Shown piece by piece: positions 24,188 to 34,988 of a DNA stretch of 64,000 nt. Both the position numbers and the translations under genes were made by a program. Position 1 is the stretch's first letter; the number at the start of each line of letters is the position of its first letter. The stretch comes from Parus major (lineage: Eukaryota > Chordata > Aves > Passeriformes > Paridae): positions 6,984,911-7,048,910 of the forward strand of contig NC_031781.1 in the NCBI RefSeq assembly GCF_001522545.3, read 5' to 3'. The notes under the pieces were generated by a model. It had not been told where the DNA came from, did not search any database, and worked only from the letters and a program-made list of their open reading frames with translations.

Positions 24188-27100
24188 AAAAATGTAGCTT
24201 TCATTTTAATTCAAAATTTCACTTATGCTAATTTTACTGCAAAACCAAAACCCCTTAGACTTAAATTTTCTGTAGTTAATCTCAAGTAACAAGGGACTTA
24301 AAAGCTGCTTCTGCAAAGTCTGGCTATTATTAAGGCGTATTTGTTGGTAAAATAACTGATATTTGAAAACATGTTTAAGCTGAAATAGTAAGACATTTTA
24401 TGCTTTCTTTGAGTTTTTCTTTCCCCTGCCACCTAATACTATAGATAATTTTATTATTACTATAACTGTTTCTGACAACTAGACAGATTATGTCTATCTC
24501 AGCAATATTTGAACTACAAAGCATAGTTGTTATATTTCTTATCACTCTCAAAATATATTTATAAAATAGAAGCTGAATTCTGAAGGAATTATTAATTATG
24601 TGACAGTTCAATGTTCTAAAATTTAAAGCTGCTGTAGAGGGACAATTGACATCACACTTGATTTATATTGTAGCTCTCACTTTAAAGAATTAAAAGTATA
24701 GTATTCAAGACAAAGAAATGAAGTATGAGTATGTGCTGCCTGTCTAGAAGATGTTTTATCATAGAGGAAAATGATTTCTTCTAATGCAACTTGTGAAACT
24801 CCATCTGGAATAATATGGGAATTGTTTTATAGTTCAGCCCTGAAAAAGGGTGACAAACCAGGACCAGTAAGTGGAAGAGCAATAAATAATTAGGAGTGTA
24901 ATCATGGATGCTATAAATTATTGGGAAAGAAATGGAAAATTAAAGAAGTCTGAAGTACTGTATATCTAATGTGTGTGCTGCTTTAGGAAAGACGTGAGCC
25001 TTTTATTTGCAAAAATATTTTCAGGGAAACTCAATCTTCAGATGCAGCTTCAATGATCTGGTTTGTTAAGGTGACAACTGGGGTAGAAATAAATGTGATG
25101 ATACTTTGGGATATTATTCATTCTATTCAGTTTCCTCCGTGCTTTATGGTAATACCTGGTCCTCTTAAACTAATTCAGAAGATTCCGTAAATATTTTACT
25201 GAATGAACAAATAATGCATTATAAAGGTTTATGGTTTAACAAGGATATTGAAGAATGATAACAATTTCAGCATCAAACTACTCCTGAAACACAAATTTAA
25301 TTTGTTTTATGAATGAAGAAATGAAGACACAGAGAAGTTAAAATAATTCCATCAGACGCCTGCTGCAGTGCAGGGAAGACAGCTGCAGTGCTCAGGAGAT
25401 TTGTGTTGTCTTCCCAATTGTCATTTAGCAAGTGCTTTGTTCTGACTCAGTGTACTGTGCAAAAGAGGAACTTTTTATCCTTTCTCCTGGTGCAGATATA
25501 CAACCTTTAAACACACCTATACCCTCTTACACAGAAGGGAATATTGAATTTTTATGGAAAATATGCAAAAGTTAGGCTCCAATAGTCATGGAATTGTATA
25601 TATTTTCTAAACCTATTGATACTTTCATATGCTGTTAACTGATAATATAGAATTTGGGTTATGGAAGAATTCCAAGGAAAGGCAGAGATGGCCAGCTGAT
25701 TATGACCTTTACTCATTTGTTGTTATAAAATATGTGAAATGTTTCTGCTTGTTAGTGAAATTATTATCTAGGAACAAAGACTTTTTCTGGGCAGGATTAT
25801 AGCCATTGCATGCTAATTAATGGAACAAAGGGATGAGGATTACAGAAGCAATAACAGTAAAATATCCAGGAACAGTTGCACTGGGACATTATCTTCCTGT
25901 CAGCTGTGCTGTTGTGTGCTTTGGCACGTCTCCTCTTGTCATCCCACAGTAACCAGAGACTTTCACGAGGGCCTCACAGAAACACGCCTCGTTCCATCCA
26001 TGTGGCTTTTCTTTTCCACAAGAAATCCTACCCACTGGGTCAGCAGAACCAGATGGGGAGGACAAAATAATCTGATGCTGGCATTCTGAGTGAGATGTCA
26101 ATGGTTCACCAAAAGGAATAGAGGATGGGTGATTTCTGTAACCACTAATTGTGAGAGAAATTGTTTAGGGTAAAGTGATTCACTCTTCAAAAAATACATG
26201 GTGGCAATTTGAGAATCCTCAGTCTGTTCTGGCATGAGATCCTAATGTAGAGAGAGATTTTCTCAGCTATCAGGGTCATCAAAGAGTTCTAAATCTGGTA
26301 ACTGATAGTTAAGTTTTTACTGGAAAGCATGGCAGTATGATAAAAGGTTAGTTTGCTGAAGAATGTTTTCATTTCTAGTACTGAGTACAAGAGATCAGAT
26401 ATACTTAGTATGTTCTCTAGATATTCTGCATTTTCTTCAATTTCTACTCCGGTTTTTTATTTAGAAATATTGTCTTGTCAGGGCTTCTAGTGGTTCCTTT
26501 TAAAATTTATCCTATCCCTCACCTTGATGCCCCTAAACCCTGATTTTTAGATAGTTTAGATAGTTAAGCAAGTGGGTTCATTCACGATTTTTCTATTTGT
26601 TGTTTTGGGAAGAAGTTTCTGCCAACTACAAATCTCTTCTAAAGAAATCACAAAGCACTATTCATTTGAACCAAGAATATAAAAGGGCTAGGGGTGTGAC
26701 TGAAATATTTTATGCCTATTTCTTGACTTTTTTTTCAAATGCAGTATTGACAGAAAAGCTGTAAAATTGACAGAAATCAAAGTAACATTCTTTAATGTAA
26801 ATGCTGAAAAATTTTCTAATTTATTGCAATAAATGCTCCCTTTCACTGTTTCCTATAAAGGCATAATTTTATTTTTCTGACTTGCATGGGTGTACTGATG
26901 AAGTGATTGGCAGTATTTTTGTGGTTTGACTTTTCATCACCAGTTGGAACAGGAAAACTTTGAAGAATGATCCAGAAGCAAATTATGAGCAGTGCAGTTT
27001 TTTGTTTGTTTTGAAGGCTGGAAAACATTCCCTTATCAGCTAAGGCATCATTCAGCATCCATCTGATTAGGGTGTTCTAGACACTTCTAGAGAGGTATGA

Positions 27101-27279
27101 CGGCACCATTAAAGCCAAAAAATAAAGCTAAGGAATCCACACAAGCTATGTGTTAGTGAAGTATTGCAGGCAGGCTTGGGCTGTTGTGAAATGATCTTTT
27201 CCATGTTCAGAGGAGCTTTAGGAGAATTTGGGTGTAGGTATCTGTCATGTTCCACTGTGGGAAACTGTGAGGAGTTATT
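24188..27279. other. AT-rich intron, little recognised
   Basis: Apart from the short MIR-like fragment at 25300 I see no element. An 89-codon open frame at 25820-26089 lies in a slightly GC-richer patch and has no recognisable motif. Confidence 0.5.
25300..25352 (-). mobile_element. MIR-like SINE core fragment
   Basis: The plus-strand text TTTTATGAATGAAGAAATGA then AGACACAGAGAAGTTAA parallels the MIR core in reverse complement (TTTTACAGATGAGGAAACTG AGGCACAGAGAGGTTAA). It is only about 50 bp, so the call rests on one block; chance is possible but the run of matches is long. Confidence 0.45.
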
Positions 27280-27349
27280 TTAAAAATGGATGGTTGGAAA
27301 TGAAATTCAGCCAAACGAGGCAAACATATCTGAGAACTGTTTGAGGGTA

Positions 27350-27452
27350 ACGAAAATGAGAAGGAAAGGGGATTTCCCAAATGAAAGAGGGCTAGAAAAG
27401 AGAGAAAAGAAGGAAAGAAGAGAGGCAAGAGAGAGAAGACAGACAAAGGGCA
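27350..27452. repeat. Purine-rich (GA) tract
   Basis: About 100 bases of mainly G and A on the plus strand (AGAGAGAAAAGAAGGAAAGA, then AGAGAGGCAAGAGAGAGAAG), with only a few pyrimidines. Such tracts can form triplex DNA. It leads directly into the CpG cluster. Confidence 0.75.
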
Positions 27453-28660
27453 TTAGCAGCAGAGGCTGGGGAGCACCATCCGTGTCCCCAGGCAGGGCTG
27501 TCCCCGCTGCCGGCCTGCACACAGCACCCGGCCTGCCGGACACGAGGTGAGGCCGCTCGGGCCCGAGGGCAGCCAGCCTGGGCAGGGGCACGGTGAGGAA
27601 CATGGCCATGGGCTGGCTTGGACACAGGTGCCTCAGGCAGGGACACAGAGATGGAGCAGGCAGGGCTCTGGTCAGGGACACAGGGAGCCAGGACAGACAC
27701 GAGGACAAGCAGGAGCCAGCGAGGGCAGGAGAGCCAAAAGGGAGGCTGGTGCCAGGGCAAAACGCGTAGGATTCAAAAAGCCCCCCAAAAGACGAAAGCA
27801 CAATGTCCAAAAGCTCCAAAAGCCCCAATCCAAAAGCCCACACTCAAAAAGTAAGTTCAAAAAAAGCTCCCAAGGCTTGTGGTACAGTTACTTTTTATGG
27901 CCCTGTTGCTTCCCAAAGTCTGTCTGCTGACAGGAGAACATTGGCCCAATGTTCCACTGCAGGCCATGGGAGGAGACCTTTGGCCATCGATTGCAGTCTG
28001 TCTCTGGAGGGCTCAGTGTCTTCAGTGTTCCCCTGCTGACTGCCTGTCCCATGGGAGACATGAACTGGCTGCCAGGCAAAGTCACCCCAGAGACAAAGTC
28101 TCCCTCCATCTAATCCTGGCTGCCCCCTGGCCATGGCACACGTGCAGCCCCTCCCCAGTAACCTCTGACAGCCAGGCTTGAGACAAATAAATTGGCTCCT
28201 CATGGCATGGAGGTTAGTTTGGGTGTAAGTACCAGAGGTGCTGCTCTGTTTGTGCAGGGCTGTGTGGGGATAAGCAATGTTCTGCCTGTGCTTTGGCAGC
28301 ACACCAGAGACTGAGTGCAGCTGGAATGGGTCTGTTCCCCGTTTGTGCTGCCAGCTATCTGTGACCACAGCTCTGCAGTGATATCCCTGTCTCCTCATGC
28401 ACCTCTCAGAGGTACCTGCACTGTCTCTGCAGGGTGTGTTAAAGCAGGAGGAGATGGGGTGCCTGCCTTGTTCACAATCTAATCAAACTGGCTCACCTGT
28501 CCTCCCACCGCAGCTGGGGGTGACGGGAGGTGTCTCCTTCAGCTGCAGACTAGGAACCTCCTGAAATCAGCAGCATGACTTGCATCTGAGGGCATTCGAG
28601 CCAGCCCAGAGGCTTAGGTGTCCTGTGGGTGCAGCTGCACATCTGTAAAGTTTTGCACCT
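27453..28660. other. GC-rich block with CpG cluster; possible promoter/exon or old insertion
   Basis: From 27481 to 27600 there are 10 CpG in 120 bases at high GC, far above the surrounding intron. Downstream are repeated CAGGGACACAG-like words (27637-27700). A Lys/Pro/Ser-coding stretch of CCAAAAGC-type repeats (27775-27850) ends at a strong donor-like GTAAGT at 27851. GC-rich, CpG-poorer sequence continues to about 28660. Plus and minus open frames (127 and 178 codons) match no known protein. It may be an alternative promoter and first exon, a long non-coding RNA start, or a degraded insertion. Confidence 0.35.
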
Positions 28661-31600
28661 TATTCCTGAAATAAAAATTCATAAGGTATCATGGTTTTGA
28701 AAACATGGTTGTGTTACTAAAAACAAATGGTTAAAAAGGGACTGTATTTTGAATGAATTAAAGGCAACCTTTTTTGGTTAATTCTTTAAAGGCACTGAAG
28801 ATTAATCCTTATTTTGACACTGAAACAAAACTGTTCATTTGCTTGATGATGCCCAAAATGGGCAGTTGAATATATAGTTAGTCTGATTATGCTGTAGGAT
28901 TTTCAGTAATCAAAACCCTTCCCAATTTTGATACTGTGATAGGAATACAAGCTTTCTCAGAGTCAGGAATTTCTATGCAAACATTGAAAGTAAATATAAA
29001 ATAAATTAATAGCACTATATAACAGATTATGTGGTGATAGTACAAGTTAAAATTCTAGAGCAAGAAGAAATGCATGTAGCACATCCCATGATTAAAATGG
29101 TCCTTGTGAATTGTTTCCAGTCTGTGTTTAAAAAAAATTGAAGGTGGTGTTCTATTGAAGTCTTTAAAGATATCTTGCATCTTTTGCCAGTGGCTATTAT
29201 GCATTCAGGCACCTCAGGAACAAAGAAATGACAGAGAAATGGATGGCCTGGGTTTAACTAAGTAGGTGATGGTACAGATGAGGCCTGATAAGCTTAACAC
29301 TCCATCTCAGTGCTGCCACTGTGGTTTGCAAGGAGATTAGAACTGTCTGACTGTGAGGAGGGCAAGCTCCACAAATTCACTCATACATGGCAGTTCTGTA
29401 ATGAGGTGATACTTCATTCCTTAAACTACTGAACTAGAACTGCACAAACAGATGTGTGCCTCTGGCAGTGCTGTGCAGGCGGCACAGGCTCTGCCCTGCC
29501 TCCAAATGCAAACACAATGTCCACTTGCCACAACTGTATTTTATTGGTGTACACTGTTCTTTGTATATTTGTAATAATAAGGGACAAATTATGTTGTTGT
29601 GGAAGAGGGAAAGTAAATTTAAGGGTGTTTATAATGCATGGTAGAGTATGAAGAGGATCTAAATAATTATTATGATTTTCAGTAGGTTAACATGGCAAGG
29701 TTTGGTGTTGGAAATTGAGAGTACCTTTCCCTTGGTTATTTGCATTATGTTGTTTCACAGCAAAACTTCCAGAAAGCTCACAAGATGGAGATGTGGTCTC
29801 ACTTTGAGTGTTTTACAGGGTGAAAAGCCCAAGGTCAGCTCAGACTCAGAACTCAGCTTTTCTGTGATTGGGGGCAGCAGTTTTGCAGAACCAGGGAAGG
29901 ATGTGAAATGACCACTGAGACCCTAATTCACTTAGAGTTATCTTTATGTGCTGACTTGTTCTGCCTGCTTTAATAGCACCACTTGTGATTTTAACTTCAG
30001 TATATGTTAATTACTCTGCTGCTTAGAGGACTGAATGCAGTTCACCAAGGTCATTGCTTTGTGGTGTGCACTGAGGAATTTATCAATAGGTCGCCTTGCA
30101 GTGATGACCAGTGATTGTGGTGCCTTTGTTTGATTGTCTGAGGTTTAGTGAAATTGTGTATTTTTATTAAGCAATGAAATAGCAGCAATCTGCTGATGGC
30201 AGTTTTCTGAACATTGTCATGAAGAATATATTTTAAAAATGGAAACTTTAATTTCCATGTCTGTGAAAATGCACTGTTAATTATAGCATCCTAGGGTTTA
30301 CTTTATACAAAAATAGTACTTAGAAGAACTTTAACACAATGAATATAAAAATTATGCTCTTTAGAAAGCAGCAGCACTCTCTTTCAAACCAGAGAACCAG
30401 TAACTTTATTTCCTCTCCTGGAAGCTTGGTGGCCCAGAGACAGTCCACCAGATTAACAAGACCTCCAAATATTTTTTTTTCCTAAGAAGGGGACATCACT
30501 ATTAAACACTGATCACTTAAACCTTGTCTTTTTTTTTTTCAATTGCAAGGAAAGGGCATTATTTAATTAACAGTGGAGCTGAATTAAAAAAAAAACTAAG
30601 CTGCAGCATAAGCAAATGTAGTTTTCAGTGATAAGGCTTTCTATTATATGGGGTATTGAACCACACAAGGCTTAAAACATTTCTATAGGCACATTCACTA
30701 GGAGAGTATTTGCACTGCAGAAACATGATTTTAGGCATTGGTCATTTATACTAATGAACAACCCAACCAGAGCAAGATCTCTTATTTAAGAAACAAACTT
30801 CCAAATTGCAGTACTTGAAAATATCAGCTGGTGCATGCATATGCTCCCAAAGACACAAGCTGTTTTCTGTATGTGCAAATAAAGTAGTATTTTTTTAAGT
30901 GCTCTAAACATATGAACAGAAAGGATACAGTAAGGAGATAACAATATGTGTTCATTTTATAATTAACAATTTTTATGTGATTATCTTTTTCTTCTACTTC
31001 CTTCCTCTCATGTGTGAAGACAGCAAAAGTAAATTAATTACCATTACCCTGAAGGAGAGCACACTGTATTCTTTACAACTTCATAGTATTGATTTGGCTG
31101 TTATTCATGGCTTCTATTCTCTGCTATGCAGATTGATGCATCTTTAATTCATAGATACATTATCATTAATGGTGGTTTATTGACCAAGCAAAACAAAGCT
31201 GTTGTTGGGTTCTTTCTAGTGCCAAAGCACTGGACTTTTCTGATAAATGTATTAGTTTGTGCAGTTTATTACAGACTCTGCAGTTAGATGGTTTATTTCT
31301 ATACACTAGGGTGATGATCTGGTGTGGTGCTATAGGTAATATGCATTTTTTTGTGAGATGAACTCTGTTAGTAATGTAATGAATTCCTAACTTACAAAAA
31401 ACCCTTTCTGGTCCTTTGGAGAATCAGAAAAAAGCTGAATGAGCATCTCCATGTTTGTGTATGTATTTTGCAGCTAACTGAACATAGCAAACTCTCTAAG
31501 TAATACAAAAAAAGAATGTGCCCTGCAATTTAACTTGAAATAGGTTGGGTTCAGATTTAATTTGGGCAAATTTCTTTAAAGTTTTCAAAAACAACATTAA

Positions 31601-32035
31601 ACTGATGGTTTGTTGCAATGCTTCCAATCTGATCAGATACTGACATGTGGGATACACAAAAATAAATCTACTCTAGCTTGGTAGCCAACTTATTTTGTTG
31701 TTAAGTTTTGTGGGATTTTTGAGAGAGGAAAAAAATACAGGTTTGTAATACAAGCATGAGATTATACAAATTTCTGGGAGAGGGTCTGAATCTGGTTAAT
31801 TTTTGATGATAGGTTTTGATGAAGGTGATATCATTAGGCAGCTATGTAAACTTAATAAAAATGTTTTGAGTTTTCAGTTTTGGAGGAAATAAAGGTAGAT
31901 CTCTATTGGGGCTGCTGCAACATTTGAAATTGCTCAGTGTTTATTTACTCTTTGCAGTGATGTTTGAGCATACCTATGTGTGGGTACAATATGGTACCAA
32001 GTTTATTATTGTCTAGATTATTCATCCAATTTTCA
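28661..32035. other. AT-rich intron, nothing recognised
   Basis: No exon, repeat family or regulatory feature identified. A few T runs occur near 30470 and 30530, and an A-run near 30587. Confidence 0.55.
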
Positions 32036-32220
32036 TAAAAACCCAAAACAAAACTAAACAAACCCACAAAAAGAACCCCACAAAAAACCACAACCAACAA
32101 ACCAAGCAAAAAACACCCTAAAACAAAACAAAACAAAACAAAAACCCCACAAAAAACCCAAACCAAAAACCAACAAAAACCCACAAACAAACAAACAAAC
32201 AAACAACCCAACAAAGAAAG
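32036..32220. repeat. (CAAAA)n/(CAAA)n low-complexity tract
   Basis: About 185 bases made almost only of C and A on the plus strand: in 32041-32210 I count two G and two T. Clear (CAAAA)n lies near 32121-32142 and (CAAA)n near 32184-32206. The two Gly/Phe/Val/Leu/Cys-rich open frames on the minus strand are products of this composition, not proteins. Confidence 0.95.
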
Positions 32221-33049
32221 AGCTACAAACAGAACTCTGGCTGGGATTTTGATGCTCAGGACTTTTCTTTAACGAAGTTTCAAGTGTCATTTTTAAAAGT
32301 GTGAGAGAGGAAAAAACCCTGTTGGGGAGAAAAACATATTGAGAGCCAGCATGCCAAATGCCAGTCTAAGACACTCATAGCCAAATGGTCCAAAGAGAAA
32401 AGGATCTGCACATCTTCTGCTGTGCAGGGCATTAGTTTCTATCATAGTACAGCCTTTCAAAGGCAGTTATTAAACATTGGATTAAGGGTGGTTTGGCAGT
32501 TGAACTTTGACCCTTTGTTTGTCCTTGTCTGTTCACCAGTTTGTTTTAGGAAGCTTTGAAGGAAATCACGATGGAGGAATGCTCTCCAGAGGGTACAGAA
32601 AGGCTGGCCATCCTCTACTCTTTCTTGTGAAGTTTTCTAAGTGACTGGGAATCACATATGGAAGTGAAAAGCATTAGCTTGTGTGGCAAAACCACAAATA
32701 TGTTTTCACACTTCCAGGCAGTGCCAAACGCTATAGTTAGGTTTCCAAAGTTTTATTTTTTTTTATTTTTTTTTTAATGGGTAATTTGCTGAATTCTTCT
32801 CAAGACATCTGCACTCAGACCACATGCAGGTGGTCTGATTTTCAGAGATGCTGAGACTAGACTGACGTTACTGGCTTTGATGTGACTAAGGGGAGTTCAG
32901 ATTTCTGAAAACATTATAATTTTGAATGTTCAGTGGTGACATGAAGAATTGGGAGCCTAATTTAGGTGCCCAAATTCAAGTATTCAGATGTTATGCTTTT
33001 TCTTGTTATTACAAGTCCCCTTTGATCTGCAGTGTTCTGACACTCATCT

Positions 33050-33260
33050 GGAACCCTAAATCGATATAAATTCTTTTATCAGGTGCGTACAGAAAAGCGC
33101 AGTGATGAGCCAGAGCAGAAAGGATCAATGCCATGTCCTTCAGAGTGACAAACAATGAAATATAAAGCTCATTGAAGAGTTAATGAGTTAACTCTAAGAG
33201 TTAAACACAAAGGTTTAGAGGTATCCGAGCAGACAAATGTTCATGATAGAGAACATTGCA
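33050..33260. promoter_or_regulatory. Candidate conserved non-coding element
   Basis: Non-repetitive stretch with retained CpG (AATCGATAT, GGTGCGTACAG, AAAGCGCAG, TATCCGAG). It also has an 8-bp inverted repeat, TTAACTCT-A-AGAGTTAA, near 33187-33203. The regulatory call is inferred from composition only. Confidence 0.22.
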
Positions 33261-33390
33261 AAACATAATTTGTGTCCTGAGGAGACTGTGTTTCTTTTTC
33301 TGAGGAACAAAACCCATTAGTGATTCTTAAAAGCAGTGCTTTTGGACCTTCTCAAAAGGCATGGATATTGCTAAGCAAAGGTTTGTCTTG

Positions 33391-33427
33391 GAACACATTT
33401 CTTTTTTTCTTTTTTTTTTTTTTCCAG
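33391..33427 (+). repeat. Poly-T tract resembling a splice acceptor
   Basis: A T-run of more than 20 bases, interrupted by one C, ends in CCAG at 33424-33427. It mimics an acceptor, but no donor or family-like peptide follows. Confidence 0.8.
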
Positions 33428-34956
33428 CATACATTCCACTTTATTTCAAGTTTTCTTGGCTGCTCATTTTATTTTATTGCTCATTTAGGGGCAACCATGA
33501 AGGATGGAAAGACAATTGTGTAATTTTTCTTAGATGGAAAATAAGTGTTGTCTAATAAAGTCTATAGAAATAGCAAAACCCAGTACAAGAGCTGGGTATA
33601 AGGCAGGCATAGGTCAAGGGGGAACAATAATGAGAGAAGGAGACATTCAGTGATAAGAGGAGTGTAAAGACAAAAAAAACCAACATTACCAGGATGTCTG
33701 ATTTTAAAATTAGTTTGTGGCTGTATCCTGTGACCTTACAGCACAAAGTAAGCTGTCTCTTTTGGCTGTTCTTGTTTCCAGCAACCATAGAGGCTTTTGG
33801 AGAAGACTACTGTAGCTTTGAGTACAAAAGAAAATGTTGTAGTATCTTATCCCTGCTGAGAACTGGTGATAGCAGTGAGTTGTCAGGTTCCTTCCTTCTG
33901 AATCTTCAGTGGCTTAGAATAAGTGTCCAGGGCAAAAAGATTGCATTCTCAGATTGCTTCAGTGTTTTGGAAGGAGCGGATTAGTTGTACATGCTTTTAA
34001 TATACTTACTTTCACCTGAAAGTACAGTGAAGGCTTTACCTTGGATGAACATGCCCTCTGGATCATGTTTAATTCTGCAGATTTATACTGATAGGTGTTC
34101 TGTTCCTCATGTAAAGCAGTTCATATGAAATACTGTTAGTGAGTTTTCAAGAGTATTGAGAACAGCCTTATGGAAAAAGGAGTCTCCAGGGCAGTTCCAG
34201 AACGTTCTTTTTCAGTTTAAATGAGGGCTTTATGTTCTTTTCTAAAATAGAAGCAAAAGTGTGGGTAATTGTATAGACAGTTTCTGTGAAATATATTTCC
34301 AAAGCAGCTTTTAATAGCCTTTGTTAACTGGCTTTTGAAACATCCTTGCCCGCCTGTGGAGATGTTTCAGGTGTCTGAAAGAATTTGCAAGACAATAGTT
34401 TGCTTTTTCAGCTGTTTTCAATTGTGATTAAACTCATATTCAGGAAAGCTGGTGAGGTGACCCTCCTGCAAAAGGAGTCCCAAGTGCCCTCGGCCTCTGC
34501 CATGGGGCTCTGGAGGCAGCAGCCAGGCTAACCTTCCCAAACATTGGTTACTCTGCTTAGCACTGACCAAAGCAACTCTGTTAAAGGGAGAGGTGGCAGT
34601 GTATTTCCAATTTCTGTTTGCTTGGAATTAGATTGCCTAACTAGTTATTTGGATCACCCTTTTGTGGTGATTTTTTTTTTGTTAGCTACTTTGAGTTAAA
34701 ATTAAAATACCTAATTAATCTCAGAGAGCAAGCATTTGTACCTCCTGGAGTGTACTTCTTTATATTTTTTATTTATTAGCTGTTATAATTTATGCATTAC
34801 CAATGTGAATGCTTTTCTAAAATTGTATTTGTGATGAGAAATACTCTGTGGTAGAGCAGCTTTTATCTTCTGCACTAGCTCAGCTGTTTTAACCAGGCTT
34901 GTATTGAGGACTCTTCCAATTTATGCTGTTTACATTCTGGGTTATTTAGATGCTAT

Positions 34957-34988
34957 ATATGTTTATATATAGATAGATATAAACATAT
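34957..34988. repeat. Perfect 12-bp AT-rich inverted repeat
   Basis: ATATGTTTATAT (34957-34968) and ATATAAACATAT (34977-34988) are exact reverse complements separated by eight bases (ATAGATAG). It can form a hairpin or cruciform. No neighbouring mobile-element ends are visible. Confidence 0.9.

Noticed and set aside
28495..28560. Acceptor-like CCTCCCACCGCAG followed by an immunoglobulin-V-like reading (QLGVTGGVSFSCR)
   Set aside because: Only about a dozen residues fit, with no other Ig features or recombination signals; coincidence in GC-rich DNA.
31945..32290. Phe/Gly/Val/Leu/Cys-rich frames on the minus strand that look like membrane proteins
   Set aside because: They are the translation of the (CAAAA)n/(CAAA)n simple repeat.
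33391..33523. Poly-T plus CCAG as a real splice acceptor with an exon after it
   Set aside because: The open stretch that follows has no donor at a sensible place and no family similarity; it is a homopolymer mimic.
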